Origin: Arminella tubonensis
GTDB lineage: Bacteria > Pseudomonadota > Alphaproteobacteria > Rhizobiales > Rhizobiaceae
Length of the DNA stretch: 64,000 nucleotides
Assembly (NCBI RefSeq): GCF_003240585.1
Contig: NZ_PCDP01000036.1
Span: 124,001-188,000, forward strand
Direction: 5' to 3'
Positions 60,101-64,000 of this stretch are shown piece after piece. The stretch's first letter is position 1. Each line of letters opens with the position of its first letter. Below the pieces are notes generated by a model. It was given only the letters and a program-made list of their open reading frames with translations, ran no database searches and was not told the origin of the DNA. The position numbers and the translations under genes were made by a program.

Positions 60101-60561
60101 TAGAACACCTTCCCCACCATATCGCCAATTTTCCGTCGCGTCCGCTCGACTTCCACCAGCGATGTGTGATGGACAAACAACGATTATGAAGCAAGCTTAT
60201 ACGGAAATGTGGAGTTTTACACCAGTGACACGCGGTGTTGATTAGCGTATGCTTGCTCGAACCCCGAACCCATATCTCGCGAACAGCAAAATGAAATCGG
60301 TTACGGAACACCTTTTGTTTATGTCGCGCATAAGCCAGAGCGTCGGTTAAGACGTGATGCGAGCTAACCAACACGTCGTCTAAGCTGAATGTTACTCTGA
60401 CTGTTTACTAAAATTGGTTAGATATATTCGGGTTTAGCTGATTAGATCTCATTGCTTTACTTCTTGCGGTGCAACTGTGTACCTAGGTGTAGTGAAGCCA
60501 GTAAGTTCGCACGAACGTAATAATAGCGCTTTGAGGGCGCAAATCAGGAAACGGTTGGCAG
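60101..60561. other. 460-base divergent spacer upstream of RpiR and the SDR
   Basis: No credible gene; a - strand frame at 60093-60374 has a composition unlike a protein. The A/T-rich part near 60400-60540 probably carries the promoter of the SDR gene. No clear operator is evident. Confidence 0.4.
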
Positions 60562-61380
60562 ATGACGTTATTGAATAAGACGGCGGTGGTCACGGGTTCA
60601 AGCCGTGGCATCGGTTTTGGGATTGCAAAAATCCTCTTGGAGCGAAATATGAATGTGGTGCTGAACGGGCGTGACATTGACACCTTATCCAGTGCGCATG
60701 CCAATCTTGGAGCCTTGCGTGGCAAAGCAACTGTTTTCGCGGGAGATGTTTCCGATCCTGGAAAAGCTGAGGAACTTGTAGCTCACGCAGTTGAGCATCA
60801 CGGCGGTATTGACCTTCTGGTTAATAATGCTGGTTGGCCGGATCCGGTAGCCCATTTTCTTGAAATGACAGATGAGCATTGGGATGCGGTTATGAAGGTC
60901 AATCTTAAAGGCGTGTTTCTGTGCTCGAGAGCTGCGGCCCGTGTAATGGCGGAGTCTGGAGCGGGCTCAATTGTGCACATCTCCTCTATGGCCGCCCTAC
61001 AGGCGCATCGTAGTATGGCCGCTTACGATGTCAGCAAAGCCGCGGTTGAGGGACTCACACGGTCGATGGCGCTGGATCTCGCGCCCTTCGGGATAAGGGT
61101 CAATGCTGTGAGCCCAGGACCGGTTCACGTGGGAGACGCTCCAGAAAAAGACGACCGTGCACCCCTTGTACCACTTGGAAGAGTTGGGCTTCCCTCGGAT
61201 ATTGGAAAGGCGGTAGCATTCGTCGGATCCGACGAGGCCTCATTTATAACCGGCGAAACAATATATGTTGATGGCGGCTTTCTGAAGCAACTGCGGCCAC
61301 CTCAATTGGATCTCGCATGGCCTGAAGGTATTGAATCTCGATTGTCTACTATCGGTGATGTTAGAAGGAGCCAACAGTAG
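60562..61380 (+). CDS. Short-chain dehydrogenase/reductase (272 aa)
   Basis: This is a classical SDR. The NAD(P) glycine motif is TGSSRGIGFGIAK, then NNAGWPDP, catalytic serine in IVHISSMAALQ, and YDVSKAA with tyrosine and lysine of the active site. SPGPVHVGDAP and the end TGETIYVDGGF are typical of sugar/polyol dehydrogenases. The start is ATG 60562. The likely reaction is oxidation of a hydroxyl on a sugar acid or polyol; substrate unknown. It is divergent from the second RpiR gene and may be regulated by it. Confidence 0.88.
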   Translation: MTLLNKTAVVTGSSRGIGFGIAKILLERNMNVVLNGRDIDTLSSAHANLGALRGKATVFAGDVSDPGKAEELVAHAVEHHGGIDLLVNNAGWPDPVAHFLEMTDEHWDAVMKVNLKGVFLCSRAAARVMAESGAGSIVHISSMAALQAHRSMAAYDVSKAAVEGLTRSMALDLAPFGIRVNAVSPGPVHVGDAPEKDDRAPLVPLGRVGLPSDIGKAVAFVGSDEASFITGETIYVDGGFLKQLRPPQLDLAWPEGIESRLSTIGDVRRSQQ

Positions 61381-61439
61381 CTGGTTGTTATTAATATCTG
61401 GGTACGAATATTCAGAAATAATTCAAAGCTGGGACCTGC

Positions 61440-61575
61440 GATAATAAATAAGTCCTGATGCCGTAATGGGCCGGCGCTTCGGAGACTGTAGCCAGATTGG
61501 TGGCTGTCCCTCAGAGTGACGATGTTGAGACGGGGTCCGAGCTGGTCGACCCCAAACATCAAGCGAGGAACAGCC
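61440..61575 (+). ncRNA. Possible bridge-RNA region at the left end of the IS110 element
   Basis: The 130 bases before the IS110 transposase start are non-coding. In IS110-group elements the end upstream of the transposase encodes a structured bridge RNA that pairs with target and donor DNA. The position is right, but no guide loops were identified. The element is decayed. Confidence 0.3.
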
Positions 61576-62604
61576 ATGGACTACTATGCTGGAATTGATG
61601 TTTCTTTGGAAGCAAGCAGTGTGTGTTTGGTTGATGCTGCGGGCAAAATTATCCGTGAGACGAAGGTAGCGAGCCAACCGGACGCGCTGATCGAACACTT
61701 TGTTTCGTTGGAGTTTGCTGCAAAGCGGGTCGGCCTTGAAGCAGGTCCCTTGTCTCAATGGCTGCATGAGGGCCTGACGAAGGCTGGCTTTGATGTCGTT
61801 CTGCTGGAAACCCGCCATGTGAAGGCTGCCCTGTCGGCGATGATCATCAAGACCGATCGGAAAGATGCACGTGGCATCGCGCAATTGTTACGGATGGGAT
61901 GGTATCGCACTGTACATTCGAAATCGCCAAGCTCTCAGGATGTCCGGGCGCTTCTGACCGGTCGCAAACTGCTGCAAGCCAAATTGCGGACGTCGGGTTG
62001 AGCATTCGGGGCATTTTGCGTGGCTACGGCCTGAAGGTTGGCGAAGTGAGCCGTGGCCGGATCGAAGCGCGAATATCGGAGCTCGTCGACGGGCATTCGG
62101 TGTTGAAGACGATCATTGGTGCTATGTTGCAGGCCCGTCATGCGCTTTGGACAGAGTTCACCAAAATGCATCGTGAGATGTTGAAGATTGTCCGCCAGGA
62201 TCGGGTCTGCCAACGGCTGATGACCACGCCCGGTGTTGGTGCACTTGTGGCGATTACCTATCGTTCGGCGATCGACGACCCAAGCAGATTTGCAAAATCT
62301 CAAACCGTCGGCGCGTACTTCGGGTTGACGCCGAAGAAGTACCAATCAGGCGAGACGGATCTGTAAGGTGGCATCAGCCGGGTTGGTGATACGATGGTGC
62401 GCCGCCCTTTACGAGGCGGCTCACATTATGCTGACCCGTGCCACCAGGTTCTCTGCGCTGAAACGATGGGCAGTCGATGTGGCAAAACGGCGTGGCATGA
62501 AGCGCGCCAAGGTGGCGCTTGCCCGCAAGCTTGCGACCATCCTTCATCGTATGTGGGTAGACGAGAGCGAATTCCGCGGGAGCAAAGAAGCCTCAGCGGC
62601 ATAG
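61576..62604 (+). pseudogene. IS110-family transposase, multiply broken
   Basis: The N-terminal RuvC-like DEDD domain is present (MDYYAGIDVSLEASSVCLVD; the acidic part LLETRHVKAALSAMIIKTDRKDARGIAQLL). A one-base loss near 61985-61990 shifts the frame after LLQAK. The C-terminal transposase_20 part (RLMTTPGVGALVAITYRSAIDDPSRFAKSQTVGAYFGLTPKKYQSG) then ends at an in-frame TAA at 62364-62366, and another shift occurs near 62400. The end (YEAAHIML, then MKRAKVALARKLATILHRMW) is in a third frame. Three lesions indicate a dead element. Confidence 0.85.
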
Positions 62605-62992
62605 ATAAGACGGTATCGAGACGAAGCCGTGTAAGGTCTCGTCTCCCAAGGTCCCGTTACCGGGACGAGAGCCTGGCAAGGTCGTAAGTAGTGCTGTGAT
62701 GCTTTGGCAATCACGCCGCCTAGTTGACCTGCCGGTTCTGATCTTATGGCATGGTGTGGCGACCTTCGTGTTGACCACGGACAGAAGCATGATCCTGGTG
62801 ACGAGATTTTGGTGCTGAGGGACTTGACGAACAAAGGCCCATTACAGAAGCACTACAGTTGCAATTTGGAAATCAGATGAGCTCGTTGAGCCGCCGCCTG
62901 ATGGGCGCGTCTCCAGCATGACCAAGCGAGGTTTATGCGACGCTGGGCGAGCCTGATGGCGATGCGCCGGACTTCCTGGATAGACCAGTGGA
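62605..62992. other. Structured non-coding region between IS remnants
   Basis: Consecutive hairpins GAGACGA (62618-62624)/TCGTCTC (62639-62645) and GTCCCG-TTAC-CGGGAC (62651-62666) follow the IS110 frame and may belong to its right end. The remainder to 62992 shows no gene. Confidence 0.4.
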
Positions 62993-63420
62993 TCAGATCC
63001 TGATGGTCGGCATCCGCGGTCTTTTCTGGGCCGTCACGTCATTGGCGCGGTACCTGATCACCGTCATCATGGCGAAGGCGAGCATGACGAGGGAGACGTG
63101 GCGATGCCAGCCATGCCATGACCGGGTTTCGTTGTGGTCGAGGCCGAGCTCGTTCTTTGCGGTCTCGAAACTGTCTTCGATCGCCCAGCGATGGCCTTCG
63201 ACGGAAACCAGTGTCTGGATACCAGTCCCGGCCGGGCACCATGTGGTGAAGAATGCGAGATCGCCGTCGCTGATATTACGCCGGATCAGGAGGCCACGGG
63301 TCCAAAGCCCCGATTTCGTCTCGTTATATTCGTCGGCAGTATCACGTGCCGACGTCCCTGATGGCACAAGGCATGCTCGAAATGTTGCATCAACCCGCCT
63401 CGTGGGACGGACGACACCAA
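62993..63420 (-). pseudogene. 3' fragment of an IS701-type transposase
   Basis: The frame reads CLVPSGTSARDTADEYNETK, GLLIRRNISDGDLAFFTTWC, then LVSVEGHRWAIEDSFETAKNELGLDHNETRSWHGWHRHVSLVMLAFAMMTVI. This is the C-terminal catalytic part of the IS701/IS4-like DDE transposase, with glutamate in the AIEDSFETAK block. The N-terminal half is missing; upstream sequence belongs to other elements. A non-functional remnant. Confidence 0.75.
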
Positions 63421-63429
63421 CGATGAAAA

Positions 63430-63464
63430 TGGCTGCCGCCGAAGAGTATATTCGGCGACAGCCA
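63430..63464. repeat. REP-like palindrome, copy 3
   Basis: TGGCTGCCGCCGAA (63430-63443) pairs with TTCGGCGACAGCCA (63451-63464), loop 7, with one mismatch at the same position as the 50555 copy. It is followed by CGCCCTGGGAGGC. It lies exactly between the IS701 and IS630 fragments. Confidence 0.7.
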
Positions 63465-63469
63465 AACGC

Positions 63470-63868
63470 CCTGGGAGGCTGGGAGCGATCTGCCCGAAGA
63501 AGGGCAAAGGTGCCGGTCTGGTGCTGCCCTATTGTGATACCGAAGCCATGCAGGATCATCTCGCAGAGATCAGCCAGGCCGTCGATGATGGCGCGCATGC
63601 TCTACTCCATCCTCAACAGGCCGGATGGCACGTGACGCCGAAGAAAGTGCCCGACAACATCACCCTGATGTTCTTGCCGCCGCGCTCACCAGAACCGAAC
63701 CCCGTCGAGAACGTCTGGCAATATATGCGCGACAACTGGCTATCGAACCGCATCTTCAAAGATTACGACGATATCGTCGAACATTGCTGCGCTGCCTGGA
63801 ACAAGCTCGTCGATCAGCCCTGGAATATTATGTCGATCGGTCACCGAGAATGGGCGCGTCGGTCATGA
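63470..63868 (+). pseudogene. 3' fragment of an IS630-family transposase
   Basis: From about 63470 the frame reads LGAICPKKGKGAGLVLPYCD, then TEAMQDHLAEISQAV, AHALLHPQQAGWHVTPKKVPDNITLMFLPPRSPEPNPVENVWQYMRDNWLSNRIF and SIGHREWARRS. This is the C-terminal half of IS630 transposases; PxSPExNPVENVWQ holds the final glutamate of the DDE site. The N-terminal half is absent. The 63869-64000 end shows no further gene. Confidence 0.8.
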
Positions 63869-64000
63869 TTGCCGCTCGTTGGTGTAACAACCGTCATTCC
63901 ATGGACCGGCGCGAGCTGCAATGAGCTTGTCGTGCGGACAGTGGATTGCTCAACGAAATAGTCAGCAGACACCTTTTCCATTCAGACGCTATGATTTGCA

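Noticed and set aside
60093..60374. A 93-residue - strand frame upstream of the second RpiR gene
   Set aside because: It overlaps the RpiR start region, is rich in W, H, C and R without pattern, and lacks a ribosome site.
1..64000. CRISPR array, tRNA or rRNA genes
   Set aside because: No regularly spaced direct repeats and no cloverleaf or rRNA-like stretches were noticed on either strand.

Overview
The window looks like part of a large conjugative plasmid of the Rhizobium/Agrobacterium lineage. The evidence is a Ti-type relaxase traA divergent from traC-traD-traG around an RSF1010-like oriT, a traI/traR quorum-sensing pair, DUF736, DUF932, DUF1173, DUF2493, DUF6117 and WGR genes typical of rhizobial plasmids, a rhizobial GAAAACCGGTT-type palindrome, and high-GC coding sequence. 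No replication genes, no mating-pair (trb/virB) genes, no rRNA or tRNA and no CRISPR array are visible.

Layout. (1) 1-19.6 kb is an accessory backbone: a long ParB-like protein, many small uncharacterised genes, a methyltransferase-helicase of the Strawberry-notch type followed by a toprim protein, a SLOG-type DUF2493 protein, a Phd/PIN toxin-antitoxin pair and DUF736. Eighteen of the 20 complete genes here are on the + strand, and terminator-like hairpins sit directly in front of many start codons. (2) 19.6-29.7 kb is the DNA-transfer region: traG, traD and traC leftward, oriT, traA rightward, then a small gene coupled to a zeta-toxin protein whose C-terminal part resembles the BID secretion domain. 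(3) 29.7-31.5 kb carries traR, traI and a small gene, all leftward. (4) 31.7-46.7 kb is a lower-GC catabolic island: leftward HpcH aldolase and AroE-like genes that read toward traR; divergently an RpiR regulator, class III aminotransferase, aldose epimerase, a Ugp-type ABC importer, a GpdQ-like phosphodiesterase, a HAD phosphatase, a GlcD-type flavoprotein and etfBA. (5) 46.9-55.3 kb holds a frameshifted chemoreceptor, a truncated pmtA, an EamA exporter, an MFS exporter and two abutting insertion sequences (ISNCY-type and IS30). (6) 55.4-61.4 kb holds a Na/Pi cotransporter, a second phosphodiesterase-HAD pair, a second RpiR regulator and an SDR. (7) 61.4-64 kb is a graveyard of IS110, IS701-type and IS630 remnants.

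How it fits together. The predicted nick lies on the bottom strand at about 22223/22224. By RSF1010 polarity the transferred strand runs toward position 1, so traCDG and then the 1-19.6 kb block would enter a recipient early, with the incoming strand as template for the mostly + strand genes. This is the organisation of a plasmid leading region. The traA C-terminus and the zeta-toxin protein share the same BID-like core pattern, which suggests the toxin protein may travel through the conjugation channel. The leftward aldolase-aroE operon points into traR with no strong terminator seen, which recalls nutrient (opine) gating of conjugation on Ti plasmids. The catabolic cluster looks built to import a phosphodiester, cleave it, dephosphorylate the product and oxidise the remainder through ETF. 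These functional links are inference; gene identities rest on motifs read directly.
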